Notes: generated by a model not told the origin, from the letters alone. DNA of 43,613 nt from Alkalilacustris brevis (GCF_003350345.1 NZ_QNVJ01000100.1:1-43613), one strand, 5' to 3'; shown: positions 18,118 through 26,877, counted from the first letter of the stretch. Made by a program: numbers and translations.

Positions 18118-18335
18118 GGGCCAATTGCCTTTTCGGGTGGCGCGTGGGTCTCACCTTCCCTTTGGGCCATTATGGGCGCGGGACGCAAGGGCGGGATTCT
18201 GCGCAGGCGGTGCCGGGGCTGCCTGCCAAGGCTGGCTCGCGCCGCGCGGCCCGCACCCGGGTGAGGCAATGGCGTGGATGAGCGCCGGCCGTGTATCCAT
18301 TGGCTCGATCCCGCAAACGCTTGCCCTTGGCGGGG

Positions 18336-18382
18336 TTTTGCGGTCTTTTCCGTTAGCGAAACGTAATTCATGATCCGCAAAA
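18336..18382. promoter_or_regulatory. Inverted repeat before the AsnC-type gene, candidate operator
   Basis: TTTTGCGG (18336-18343) and CCGCAAAA (18375-18382) are perfect inverted half-sites, 31 bp apart, ending 9 bp before the regulator's start. Lrp/AsnC proteins commonly autoregulate through spaced palindromes, so this may be the site for the adjacent regulator. Confidence 0.4.
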
Positions 18383-18391
18383 GGCCTCCAG

Positions 18392-18889
18392 ATGTTGCGC
18401 CTCGATGACCGAGACCTGCTGATCCTCAAGGTTCTGGCCCGCGAGGGGCGGATCCCCAAGGCCGAGCTGGCCAAGCGGATCAACCTGTCCACCTCGCCCG
18501 CCTGGGAGCGGCTCAAACGGCTCGAGGCCTCGGGCATCATCGAAAGCTATCAGGCGCGGATCGCGCTCAAGGCCATCGCGCCGCATCTTGTCGTATTCGT
18601 CACGCTGGAGCTTGACCGCCACACGCCCGACAGTTTCCAGACATTCGAGTCCCGCGTCGCCGCCGAGCCGGAAATCACCGGCTGCTGGGCGCTTGGCGGG
18701 GGGTTCGACTATCTGATGCAGATCGTCACCCGCGATATCGACAGCTACCAGCGTTTCATGGAGGGGCTGTTGGCGGATGGCAAGGTTGCGCGCTATTACA
18801 CCTATGTCGTGACCAAACCGGTCAAGGAAGGCGCGCCGCCCCCGCTTGACCAGTTGATGAAGGCCGCCGATCCAGGGGGCGAGGCCTGA
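18392..18889 (+). CDS. asnC: Lrp/AsnC-family regulator of the ectoine module
   Basis: 165 residues: an N-terminal winged HTH (about 4-60, LDDRDLLILKVLAREGRIPK, LSTSPAWERLKRLEASGII) and a C-terminal RAM/AsnC ligand-binding domain (about 65-150, CWALGGGFDYLMQIVTRD). It stands directly before the aminotransferase and ectoine-degradation genes, as AsnC (DoeX) does in Ruegeria and Halomonas clusters. There it responds to ectoine-derived diaminobutyrate compounds. The function is inferred from position. The downstream aminotransferase begins 163 bp later on the same strand. Confidence 0.88.
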   Translation: MLRLDDRDLLILKVLAREGRIPKAELAKRINLSTSPAWERLKRLEASGIIESYQARIALKAIAPHLVVFVTLELDRHTPDSFQTFESRVAAEPEITGCWALGGGFDYLMQIVTRDIDSYQRFMEGLLADGKVARYYTYVVTKPVKEGAPPPLDQLMKAADPGGEA

Positions 18890-19052
18890 CCCCTGCGCGC
18901 CGGCCCTCTGGCCCCGCCAGCAACTTCTTCTGCGCCGCGTGCGGAATACAGAAACACAATCTTTCCCGCGCGGCCTATGCTGGCGCCGGCGGGCCGCCCC
19001 GGCCCGCCCGTTTTCATGCCATCGCGACAGCAGCCAGCAAGGAGGGGCGCCC

Positions 19053-20429
19053 ATGCTCACCAACGATCAACTCGACCAATGGGATCGCGCGTATCTCCTT
19101 CATCCCTCGACCCACCTGGCGCAGCACGCGCGTGGCGATTCCCCCAGCCGGATCATCGCGGGCGGGTCGGGCGTGTTCATCGAGGATCGTGACGGCAACC
19201 GGCTGCTCGACGCTTTCGCCGGGCTTTATTGTGTCAATGTCGGCTATGGCCGCCCCGAGATCGCCGAGGCCATCGCCGAGCAGGCGCACAAGCTGGCTTA
19301 TTACCACGCCTATGTGGGGCATGGCACCGAAGCCTCGATCACACTGGCCAAGATGATCCTGGATCGCGCGCCTGCCAACATGTCGAAAGTCTATTTCGGG
19401 CTGGGCGGATCGGATGCCAACGAAACCAACGTCAAGCTGGTCTGGTATGTCAACAACGTCCTCGGCCGGCCCGAAAAGCGCAAGATCATCTCGCGGTGGC
19501 GGGGCTATCACGGCTCGGGGCTGATTACCGGCTCGCTGACGGGGCTGAAGCTGTTTCACGACAAGTTTGGCCTGCCGATGGACGAGGTGATCCATACCGA
19601 GGCCCCCTATTACTTCCGCCGCCCGCGCCGCGACATGTCGGAGGCCGAGTTTTCCGCCCATTGCGCGGCCGAGCTTGAGGCCCTGATCGAGCGCGAGGGC
19701 GCCGACACCATCGGTGCCTTCATCGGCGAGCCGATCCTGGGAACGGGTGGCATCGTGCCCCCGCCCGCCGGCTATTGGGAGGCGATCCAGCCGATCCTAC
19801 GCAAGCATGACATCCTGCTCATCGCCGACGAGGTCGTCACCGGCTTTGGCCGGCTGGGCACGATGATGGGCAGCACGCATTACGGGATCGAGCCCGACAT
19901 CATCACCATCGCCAAGGGGCTGACCTCGGCCTATGCGCCGCTTTCGGGCTCGATCGTCAGCGAAAAGGTCTGGAAGGTGCTGGAAGAGGGCGCCGACAAG
20001 TTCGGCCCCTTCGGCCATGGCTGGACCTATTCGGCCCACCCGATCGGCGCGGCGGCTGGCGTGGCCAACCTCAAGCTGATCGACGATCTGGGCCTCGTCG
20101 AGAATGCCCGCGACACCGGCGCCTATTTCAACAAGGCGCTGCATGAGGCGCTGGGCGATCACCCCCATGTGGGCGATGTGCGCGGCGAGGGGCTGATGGC
20201 CGCCGTCGAACTGATGCGCGACCGCGAGGCGCACCGTTTCTTCGACGCGGAGGAAAAGGTCGCGCCGCGCATCGTCGCCGCGATGGCCGCGCGCGGCGTC
20301 ATCGCCCGTGCCATGCCGCAGGGCGACATCATCGGCTTTGCGCCCCCCTTGTGCATCACCCGTGCCGAATGCGATCAGGTTGTTGCCGCAACCCTTGACG
20401 CGTTACAGGAAATCGGCGCAACGCTATAG
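19053..20429 (+). CDS. doeD: Class III PLP aminotransferase, probable diaminobutyrate transaminase
   Basis: 458-residue omega-transaminase-like enzyme with LGGSDANETNVKLVWY, GEPILGTGG, LIADEVVTGFGRLG and the PLP lysine at residue 288 in IAKGLTSAYAPLSG. AAGGAGG lies ahead of ATG 19053. In ectoine-degrading bacteria the aminotransferase in the cluster (DoeD or Atf) converts L-2,4-diaminobutyrate to aspartate semialdehyde. The location between the AsnC regulator and doeA supports that. On sequence alone it could equally be a putrescine/taurine/beta-alanine-pyruvate transaminase, so the symbol is tentative. Confidence 0.8.
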   Translation: MLTNDQLDQWDRAYLLHPSTHLAQHARGDSPSRIIAGGSGVFIEDRDGNRLLDAFAGLYCVNVGYGRPEIAEAIAEQAHKLAYYHAYVGHGTEASITLAKMILDRAPANMSKVYFGLGGSDANETNVKLVWYVNNVLGRPEKRKIISRWRGYHGSGLITGSLTGLKLFHDKFGLPMDEVIHTEAPYYFRRPRRDMSEAEFSAHCAAELEALIEREGADTIGAFIGEPILGTGGIVPPPAGYWEAIQPILRKHDILLIADEVVTGFGRLGTMMGSTHYGIEPDIITIAKGLTSAYAPLSGSIVSEKVWKVLEEGADKFGPFGHGWTYSAHPIGAAAGVANLKLIDDLGLVENARDTGAYFNKALHEALGDHPHVGDVRGEGLMAAVELMRDREAHRFFDAEEKVAPRIVAAMAARGVIARAMPQGDIIGFAPPLCITRAECDQVVAATLDALQEIGATL

Positions 20430-20479
20430 GGGAGCCGGGATGCGCACGCTCACCCGGCGCCCCCTGTCTGTTGCGTTGA

Positions 20480-20500
20480 GGGGCCGCATCGCGCGGCCCC
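20480..20500 (+). other. Intercistronic hairpin before doeA
   Basis: GGGGCCGC (20480-20487) pairs with GCGGCCCC (20493-20500) over a 5-nt loop without a T-tract. It lies in the 90-bp gap between the transaminase and doeA and may tune expression along the operon rather than terminate it. Confidence 0.5.
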
Positions 20501-20519
20501 ATTGGCGAGGATTCTTTGC

Positions 20520-21704
20520 GTGACCACCTGGAACCCGAATTTCACCGATGCCGAATACTGGGCCCGCATCGCCAAGACCCGCACCGAGATGGAAGGGCGC
20601 GGGATCGACCTGCTGGTTGTCACCGACCCATCCAACATGGCCTGGCTCACTGGCTATGACGGCTGGTCGTTCTATGTGCACCAGGCGGTGCTGCTGCCGA
20701 TGGAGGGCGAGCCCATCTGGTGGGGCCGCGACATGGATGCCGCCGGTGCCCTGCGCACGGTGTTCATGAAGGAAACCGATTCAGTCGTCGGCTATGACGA
20801 CAGCTATGTGCAGAACCCCCAGAAGCACCCGATGGAGGCGCTGGCCTACCAGATCATCGACCGGGGCTGGAACACCGGCTGGATCGGCGTCGAGATGGAC
20901 AATTACTACTACTCGGCCGCGGCCCATCAGACGTTGGTCAATCACCTGCACGAGGCCCGGTTCGAGGATGCCACCGGCATGGTGAACTGGCAGCGCGCGG
21001 TCAAGTCCGACTCGGAGCTGGAATACATGCGCCGCGCCGCGCGGATCGTCGAGCGGATGCACGAGGTGATCGTGGAGCGGGCCGAGCCGGGCATGAAGAA
21101 AAACGAACTGGTCGCCGATATCTACCAGGCCGCGATCCAGGGCGCCGACGGGCATTGGGGCGATTATCCCGCCATCGTGCCGCTCACGCCCTCGGGGCTC
21201 GATGCCACAGCGCCGCATCTCACCTGGGATGACCGCACCCTGCGCCGGGGCGAGGCCAATTTCTTCGAAATCGCCGGCGCGCACCGGCGCTATCATTGCC
21301 CGCAGTCGCGCACGCTGTTCTTCGGCAAGCCGCCCGAACATTTCCTGCGCGCCGAGGAGGCGGTGCTCGAAGCCACTGAGGCCGGGCTGGAACGCGCTTA
21401 TCCCGGCAACCGCTGCGAGGATGTCGCCAATGCCTTCAACGCCGCGCTCAACAAGGCCGGCTTCGAGAAAGACAGCCGCTGCGGCTATTCCATCGGGCTG
21501 AGCTATCCGCCCGACTGGGGCGAGCGCACCATGTCGTTCCGCCGCGGCGCGATGACCGAACTCAAGCCCGGCATGACCTTTCACTTCATGCCGGCGCTCT
21601 GGCTCGAGGATGGCGGGCTGGAGATCACCGAATCCATCACCATCACCGAACACGGCGCCGAATGCCTGTGCAACACCCCGCGCAAGATCTTCGTCAAGGA
21701 CTGA
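20520..21704 (+). CDS. doeA: Ectoine hydrolase
   Basis: M24-family (creatinase/prolidase fold) hydrolase that opens the ectoine ring to N-acetyl-L-2,4-diaminobutyrate. 394 residues. The N-terminal domain has DLLVVTDPSNMAWLTGYDGW (about 30-49), as in DoeA/EutD. The C-terminal pita-bread domain includes HRRYHCPQSRTLFFG and FRRGAMTELKPGMTFHFMPA, ending in ESITITEHGAECLC. The GTG start at 20520 was chosen because GCGAGG is about 9 bp upstream; a TTG six codons earlier is possible. It precedes doeB by 5 bp. Confidence 0.9.
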   Translation: MTTWNPNFTDAEYWARIAKTRTEMEGRGIDLLVVTDPSNMAWLTGYDGWSFYVHQAVLLPMEGEPIWWGRDMDAAGALRTVFMKETDSVVGYDDSYVQNPQKHPMEALAYQIIDRGWNTGWIGVEMDNYYYSAAAHQTLVNHLHEARFEDATGMVNWQRAVKSDSELEYMRRAARIVERMHEVIVERAEPGMKKNELVADIYQAAIQGADGHWGDYPAIVPLTPSGLDATAPHLTWDDRTLRRGEANFFEIAGAHRRYHCPQSRTLFFGKPPEHFLRAEEAVLEATEAGLERAYPGNRCEDVANAFNAALNKAGFEKDSRCGYSIGLSYPPDWGERTMSFRRGAMTELKPGMTFHFMPALWLEDGGLEITESITITEHGAECLCNTPRKIFVKD

Positions 21705-21709
21705 GCCCC

Positions 21710-22699
21710 ATGGCCGAGAGCCCGATCACGCCCACAATCCCGCTCGACCGGCCCGGCAAGCATCACGGGCACCTGCGCCTGCCGCATTCGCGCGATGACA
21801 GCGCCTGGGGCTCGGTGATGATCCCGATGTCGGTGATACGAGGGGGCGAGGGGCCGACGGCGCTGTTCATCGGCGGCAACCATGGCGACGAATATGAAGG
21901 CCCGATTGCACTGCATGACCTTGCGATCTCGCTTGAGCCGGAGGCGATCAGCGGGCGCGTCATCATCCTGCCCACGCTTAACCAGCCCGCCTTTCTGGCC
22001 GGGCGGCGCACCTCGCCGGTGGATGGCGGCAACCTCAACCGCAGCTTCCCCGGCCGCGCCGATGGCACGGTGACGCAGAAGATCGCGCATTTCGTGGCCA
22101 CGCATCTGATCGGGCAGGCTGATATCGTGCTGGATTTCCACTCCGGCGGGCGCACGCTCGACTTCCTGCCCTTCGCCGCCTCGCATGTGTTGGCCGACAA
22201 GGCGCAGGAGGCCGCCTGCGCCGCCGCGGCCGAGGCTTTTGGCGCGCCCTGGACGATGAAGATGCTCGAAATCGACAATGTCGGCATGCTCGACACCGAG
22301 GCCGAGGCCCAGGGCAAGGTCTTTGTCACGACTGAGCTGCGCGGCGGCGGCACCGCAACCGCCGAAAGCGCAGGCATCGCCAAACGCGGCGCACGCAACC
22401 TGCTGCATCACGCCGGCATCCTGCCCGGCACGCCCACGCCCGGCCCGGGGCGGCGCCTGGAAATGCCCGAGGATTGCTTTCTCTTCGCCCAGCAGGAGGG
22501 GCTTTGCGAGTTCCTCGTCGATCTGGGCGAGCCCGTGCGGGCGGGTGAACCGGTGGCGCGGATCTGGCGCGCCAACCATTCGGGCAAGACCCCGATGATC
22601 TGCGAGGCTCCGCGCGACGGGATTCTGGCCGCCCGGCATTATCCCGGCCTTGTGCAGATCGGCGACTGCCTTGCCGTGGTGGCGGTGGAGCTGGGCTGA
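21710..22699 (+). CDS. doeB: N-acetyl-L-2,4-diaminobutyrate deacetylase
   Basis: Zinc-dependent M14-like (succinylglutamate desuccinylase/aspartoacylase) enzyme that removes acetate from the product of DoeA. GGNHGDEYEGP (about 55-65) supplies His and Glu zinc ligands, and DFHSGG (about 142) the second His; LNRSFPGRADGT is also characteristic. The C-terminal beta domain ends with the family LAVVAVELG. 329 residues, 5 bp after doeA and clearly in one operon with it. Confidence 0.91.
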   Translation: MAESPITPTIPLDRPGKHHGHLRLPHSRDDSAWGSVMIPMSVIRGGEGPTALFIGGNHGDEYEGPIALHDLAISLEPEAISGRVIILPTLNQPAFLAGRRTSPVDGGNLNRSFPGRADGTVTQKIAHFVATHLIGQADIVLDFHSGGRTLDFLPFAASHVLADKAQEAACAAAAEAFGAPWTMKMLEIDNVGMLDTEAEAQGKVFVTTELRGGGTATAESAGIAKRGARNLLHHAGILPGTPTPGPGRRLEMPEDCFLFAQQEGLCEFLVDLGEPVRAGEPVARIWRANHSGKTPMICEAPRDGILAARHYPGLVQIGDCLAVVAVELG

Positions 22700-22737
22700 A
22701 AGGCCCGTATGCGTCGTGCCGGCCCGCGCCCGCCTCG

Positions 22738-22793
22738 GACGGGCGCATGCCCCCTGGTCGGAGCCGGACGAGTTCAATTCAACGCAACACGTC
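22738..22793. repeat. Dispersed ~50-bp intergenic repeat, copy A
   Basis: Starts with GGGCGCATGCCCCCTGG and ends GATTCAACGCAACA-like (here ATTCAACGCAACA). It aligns with copy B at 26957-27014 over about 50 bp with few differences and more loosely with copy C near 42243. All are between genes. Origin and function unknown. Confidence 0.7.
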
Positions 22794-22863
22794 CCAGCGG
22801 GCAGGAGAAACGGCTCATACCAGATCTACCTGATCCGTTCGGCACCGTCGGCGGCGATGTCCC

Positions 22864-22912
22864 GCCCGTGCATAGCACGGGCAGCGCCCGTCCCGCCCCC
22901 GTACGGGGCGGG
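22864..22912. terminator. Double GC hairpin between convergent doeB and glycosyltransferase
   Basis: GCCCGTGC-ATA-GCACGGGC (22864-22882) is followed by CCCGCCCC-CGTAC-GGGGCGGG (22892-22912). Neither has a T-tract on either strand. Their position between two converging genes suggests transcript ends or 3' protection. Confidence 0.5.
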
Positions 22913-22981
22913 CGCTTCTCGCCCACCCCGTGGGGGCCGAGCGCCGCTCGTGCTTGCCGAAGTGATCAAGCGGAAATGGTA

Positions 22982-24073
22982 TCATGTCTTGCGTCGTGTG
23001 GCCGGGGCCGGGCGCGCCGGCGGGGCAAATGCGCCGCTGCCCCGCGGGCCAGGAAAGGCGGGAATGCGGGGCGGGGGCGGCCGGCGCAGCCCGTGGCGCA
23101 GCCAGTGCGCGGCCATGTCCAGCAGCAGGCGGGGCGGATCGCGCCGGCGGCGGCCCGTCAGCACCATGCGCAGCCGCCACAGCAGCCCGCCTGCGATATG
23201 CGCCATCGTTGCGGCTGCCGCATAGGCGCGGCCATGATTGCGCAGGAAATAATAATGCCGCGAATCCAGCCAGTAGCCGGGTATCCGCTGTGTTCGTGTG
23301 TTTATGCCGGTCGAGACCGATCCGATATGCTCGACCCGGCTTTCGGGGCGGTAGCCAACTGCCCACCCGGCCGCCTGCGCGCGACGGCAGAGATCGGTCT
23401 CCTCGTAGTAGAGAAAGAAATTTTCGTCGAACAGCCCGGTGTCGTGCAGCGCCCGTGCCCGGATCATCAGGCTTGCCCCCTGCACCCAGTCAACCCGGCA
23501 GGGCGCAGACGGGACCCGGGGTGCCACCTTATGCCGTGCGAGCATCCAGCTGATCGGACGCAGCCGGGCTGCGCCCTCGAACTCGCTGACGATGGAGTGA
23601 AAGCGATAGGCTGTCCGGTGCGGGCGATCATCGGCACCACGTATGTAGCTTCCCGTCAGCCCGAGCGCGGGATCGGCCTGCATCGCGTCGAGCAGCTTGC
23701 GGATCGCATCGGGGTCGGGAAAGGCATCGGGGTTGAGCAGATAGATGTAATCGGGCTGTGTGCCATCGGGCAGGCCCGCCCGGATGCCAAGGTTGTTGCC
23801 CGCGCCGTAGCCGCCATTATGCGGCGCCGCGATCACGCGCACCCGGCCGCCGCGCGTCCAGCCCCTGCGCCCGGCTTCGGCGCTGATCTTCTCGAACGAG
23901 CCATCGCCCGAGGCGTTGTCGACGATCACAAGGCCGCCCGCGATGCCCTCCATCGCCTGCAGTGCGGCCTCGGCGGCGTGAAGTGTCATTTCGGCGGTTC
24001 GGTAATTCAGGATCACGCTCAGCAGCCGGGGGCCGGGGTCTTTACAAAGGGTGATGTCGGGGCGCCTGTTCAT
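22982..24073 (-). CDS. Family 2 glycosyltransferase (rhamnosyltransferase-like)
   Basis: Predicted GT-A fold transferase of 363 residues. LLSVILNYRTAEMTLHAAEA begins the nucleotide-sugar domain, followed by IVDNASGDGS, APHNGGYGAGNNLGIR and the DxD-equivalent YLLNPDAFPDPD. A hydrophobic WVQGASLMIRARAL and FFLYYEETDLCRRAQAAGW are typical of WbbL-like rhamnosyltransferases acting on surface polysaccharide. The Arg/Pro-rich C-terminus (about 315-363) follows an amphipathic segment that may touch the membrane. The start is ATG 24073 (MNRRPDITL). The sugar is not predictable. Confidence 0.86.
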   Translation of the reverse strand: MNRRPDITLCKDPGPRLLSVILNYRTAEMTLHAAEAALQAMEGIAGGLVIVDNASGDGSFEKISAEAGRRGWTRGGRVRVIAAPHNGGYGAGNNLGIRAGLPDGTQPDYIYLLNPDAFPDPDAIRKLLDAMQADPALGLTGSYIRGADDRPHRTAYRFHSIVSEFEGAARLRPISWMLARHKVAPRVPSAPCRVDWVQGASLMIRARALHDTGLFDENFFLYYEETDLCRRAQAAGWAVGYRPESRVEHIGSVSTGINTRTQRIPGYWLDSRHYYFLRNHGRAYAAAATMAHIAGGLLWRLRMVLTGRRRRDPPRLLLDMAAHWLRHGLRRPPPPRIPAFPGPRGSGAFAPPARPAPATRRKT

Positions 24074-24396
24074 GCGGTGCCCTGCTGCCCTGGGGTGCCT
24101 GCTGCCGTTTTGCCTGCGCGATGTGTCATCATTCGATCCCTCCGGGGGTGCCCGGTCACACATAATACATTTCCCGCCGCGCCTGATCGCGACACCTGTC
24201 ACCTTGCGCAGCGCGCCCCTTTTCCTAGGCTGCGAACGGGGCCGAAAAAAGGCCGGATTTTGCGGGAACCGGGCCGAGAGCGCCGCTGGCAGGCTGCACG
24301 AGGCGCGGATTTCGCTGCCATGGATTCCCCGACCGCCGCCCGCCCGCATTGGGCGCCGGGCAAGCGGCTGTGTGGTTCTGGAGCTGCGTGCGGCGG
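24074..24396. other. Intergenic region between the EEP hydrolase and glycosyltransferase
   Basis: 323 bp on the leader side of the minus-strand glycosyltransferase. No gene is supported. A TATTAT word on the minus strand near 24162-24167 could be a -10 element, but no convincing -35 was found. The open frames crossing this stretch are GC artefacts. Confidence 0.5.
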
Positions 24397-25344
24397 TCAA
24401 AGCCCCGGCAATTCGATCACCAGTGCGGCGTGGTCCGAGGCATGGGGGCGGTGTTCGCCCACGCCGGGCAGGCGCGGGCCTTCGTGGCGCGCCACTTCGC
24501 GGCCCATGCCGTGCCGCAGGATCTCGGGCCGTGCATCGGGCCAGCGCCGTGCCAGCGCGGGCGAGGCCAGCATCACATCGGGGCGCGAGTAGATCGGCGC
24601 TTCCGGCAGCAGGTAGGACCACCGCGCCGAAGCCGGCACCCGCGCCATCAGATCGGCGCTGAACGGCGCAAGTAGCGGCGCGATCGCGCGGTTGCCCGTG
24701 GGTTCGGTCAATGGCTCGTTCAGATCCCCCAGGATCAGCCACAGGTGAACCGCCGGCGCGGGGGCAAAGCGTTGCTCGATCAGGCGGCGCACGGCCTCTG
24801 CCTCCATCCGGCGCACCTCCCAGGCGGTTTCCGGGTCGGGGTAGGGGGCTTTGAAATGGCACAGGAACAATGTGATCGCGCCAATTCCCACAAGCAGGCA
24901 GTCGCGCCGGAAGAGCGGGGTTTCGGGGCGCTGTCCGCGCGGCAGCGCCAGCCCCAGATCGGCGGGATGCAAATGGGCATGGCTTTGCACCTCGTCCAGC
25001 GGGCGGCGGCTGAGCACCGCGAGATCGCGCCCGCGCCCGTCATTGCCCGGCAGGCAGACGCGGTGCGGCCAGGGCGCGCGCGCGATGGGGCGCAGGAATT
25101 CATCGTGAAAGTGATCCAGCGTGGCGCGGTCGAACACCTCCTGCAGGCAGATGACATCGGCATCGGTGCGGGCGATCACCTGCGCGGTCAGGCGCCGGTC
25201 GGCGGCATCGAGGGCGCGCGCGCCGGGGCCGGTATCTTCCGGGGTGTCGCCGTCGCGCGCGCCATCCAGGCGGGGCCGCGCGTCATCGCCCTGGCCGATA
25301 TGGCGCAGCCGCAGGTTCTGGACATTGAAGCTTGCTATGCGCAT
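24397..25344 (-). CDS. Endonuclease/exonuclease/phosphatase (EEP) family hydrolase
   Basis: 315-residue cytoplasmic protein (no signal peptide seen) of the DNase I/exonuclease III fold. The fold's catalytic stations are present: SFNVQNLRL (Asn), VICLQEVF (Glu metal ligand), LCHFKAPYPDPETAWEVRR, LILGDLNE (Asp/Asn), a RPDVMLAS block and ASDHAALV with the terminal Asp-His. The Lys and Arg/Trp spacing in HFKAP...R resembles EEP phosphodiesterases of unknown substrate. Whether it cuts nucleic acid, phospholipid or phosphoinositide cannot be told. Confidence 0.87.
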   Translation of the reverse strand: MRIASFNVQNLRLRHIGQGDDARPRLDGARDGDTPEDTGPGARALDAADRRLTAQVIARTDADVICLQEVFDRATLDHFHDEFLRPIARAPWPHRVCLPGNDGRGRDLAVLSRRPLDEVQSHAHLHPADLGLALPRGQRPETPLFRRDCLLVGIGAITLFLCHFKAPYPDPETAWEVRRMEAEAVRRLIEQRFAPAPAVHLWLILGDLNEPLTEPTGNRAIAPLLAPFSADLMARVPASARWSYLLPEAPIYSRPDVMLASPALARRWPDARPEILRHGMGREVARHEGPRLPGVGEHRPHASDHAALVIELPGL

Positions 25345-25848
25345 GGTCAGCCCCCCGCCTTGCAGCCTAACCGATTACGCCGCCGCGCCAAGGTCCAGGG
25401 CATGGGCAGTTCGGCGATCTCTGTTTCCATTGCGGTTTTCTTGAGAATATGTGCGAAAGGAGTTTTGATCCATTTGTGATGAGCAATAGTTTCATTGCTG
25501 AGAAATCAGGAGCATCCGCCTGGCTGTCGAAGAAGGCTCATAGCTTCAACTTATTTTTGTGGGCGGTATTCTGATTTGAACATCGCGCCAGGCTTTGGCA
25601 TGACGGACCCAAGAAGGCAGGAGGTGGCGTTCAGGATCCCCTCGTGCTGCGTGCGCCCTGCGCGCCGGGCGTTCGGAACAGGCGAACGGTGTCGCGTCGA
25701 CAGACGGCCTTGGCCGGCCATCGCGGGCCGGCGGCTGTGACCCTGCCCGGTTATCCGTTCGGTCGGCTGGCGCCGACCGAAAGTCACCGACAAGCTTTGC
25801 GCGAGTGGCCGGTCCGACCAAGCAGCAAGGCGCAAAGGAAATGACGCC
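25345..25848. other. Intergenic region before the extradiol dioxygenase
   Basis: 504 bp. The part at 25425-25580 is notably AT-richer than its surroundings and contains a small hairpin (AGCAAT/ATTGCT near 25482-25500). No protein-like frame is convincing. The last 100 bp hold a perfect 10-bp inverted repeat (25758-25781) before the dioxygenase gene. The AT-rich portion may be a remnant of acquired DNA. Confidence 0.5.
25758..25781. promoter_or_regulatory. Perfect inverted repeat, candidate operator for the dioxygenase gene
   Basis: TTCGGTCGGC (25758-25767) and GCCGACCGAA (25772-25781) are exact reverse complements separated by 4 bp, 67 bp before the dioxygenase ATG. The size suits a dimeric repressor of the TetR/MarR/GntR kind or an RNA hairpin. 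No regulator gene is adjacent. Confidence 0.5.
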
Positions 25849-26808
25849 ATGACAAAGCCGACCAACCCCGCCTTCGATATCGCCCATCTGGCGCATGTCG
25901 AGATGTATACCGACAAGTTCGACGAAAGCCTGGATTTCTTTACCCGTGTCTACGGGCTGAAACTGTCCGGACAGGATGAGAGCAGCGCCTGGCTGCGGGC
26001 CTGGGATGACTATGAGTATCATACGCTCAAGCTGACGCGGCACCACACCACCGGCGTGGGGCATATCGGCTATCGCGCCGCCAGCGCGCAGGCGCTTGAG
26101 CGCCGGGTGAAGATCATCGAAGGCTCGGGCTACAAGGTGCATGGCTGGAACGAGGGTGACCAGGGACACGGGCGGGCCTTCCGGTTTGAAGACCCCTTCG
26201 GCCATGTCTTTGAAATCTATTACGACACCCGCCGCGCCGAGCCGGATGCGGCGGATGCGCCGGCGTTGAAGAACACCGCCAGTGCCTTTACCGGCGCGGC
26301 GCCGCGCCGAATCGACCACCTCAACCTGCTTGCCGAGGATGTGACCGAGTTTCGCCGCTTCATGGAAACCTGCCTGGGCAGCCGCGTGACGGAATACATC
26401 CAGCTCGACAATGGCCGTCTGGGCGGCTGTTGGTTCACCGTCAACAACAAGTCCTATGACCTGGCCTGCACCGAGGAACACGGCGGCGGGCATGGCCGGT
26501 TCCACCATGTCACCTATGCCACCGACCAGCGCGAGGATATTCTGCGCGCCGCCGACATTTTCCTGCAAAACGGCGTGCATATCGAGACAGGGCCGCACAA
26601 GCACGCCATCCAGGGCACGTTCTTCCTCTATGTCTGGGAGCCTGCGGGCAATCGCGTGGAACTGGCCAATGCCGGCGCGCGGCTGGTCCTCGCGCCCGAC
26701 TGGGAGCCGGTGTGCTGGACAGAGGCCGACCGCAAGAAAGGCCAGGCCTGGGGGCTGAAGACCATCGAGACCTTCCACACCCACGGCACGCCGCCCGTCG
26801 GAAAGTGA
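25849..26808 (+). CDS. VOC-family extradiol dioxygenase (catechol 2,3-dioxygenase-like)
   Basis: 319-residue two-domain glyoxalase/bleomycin-resistance-fold protein. Each half has the beta-alpha-beta-beta-beta repeat. The iron ligands of type I extradiol enzymes appear in the second half: His157 (RIDHLNLL), a His of RFHHVTYA (219/220) and Glu271 in EPAGNRVEL. This predicts meta-cleavage of a catechol-like aromatic. The C-terminal TFHTHGTPPVGK matches catechol 2,3-dioxygenases in roseobacters as I remember them. No other ring-degradation gene is nearby, so the substrate is open. A strong terminator follows at 26840. Confidence 0.88.
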   Translation: MTKPTNPAFDIAHLAHVEMYTDKFDESLDFFTRVYGLKLSGQDESSAWLRAWDDYEYHTLKLTRHHTTGVGHIGYRAASAQALERRVKIIEGSGYKVHGWNEGDQGHGRAFRFEDPFGHVFEIYYDTRRAEPDAADAPALKNTASAFTGAAPRRIDHLNLLAEDVTEFRRFMETCLGSRVTEYIQLDNGRLGGCWFTVNNKSYDLACTEEHGGGHGRFHHVTYATDQREDILRAADIFLQNGVHIETGPHKHAIQGTFFLYVWEPAGNRVELANAGARLVLAPDWEPVCWTEADRKKGQAWGLKTIETFHTHGTPPVGK

Positions 26809-26839
26809 GCGAAAGCACAAGCGCCTGCGACGCAGGAAG

Positions 26840-26877
26840 AGCGGCCCCCGCGATGCGCGCGGCGCGGGCCGCTTTTT
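26840..26877 (+). terminator. Rho-independent terminator after the dioxygenase gene
   Basis: AGCGGCCC (26840-26847) pairs with GGGCCGCT (26866-26873), followed by a run of five T residues (26873-26877). The GC-rich loop can fold further. Confidence 0.85.

Noticed and set aside
22709-24592. 627-codon plus-strand frame opposite the glycosyltransferase
   Set aside because: The minus strand has complete GT2 motifs in order; the plus frame has none.
25495-25740. 81-codon ORF before the dioxygenase gene
   Set aside because: No ribosome-binding site, no domain, and its composition follows the GC trend; treated as intergenic.
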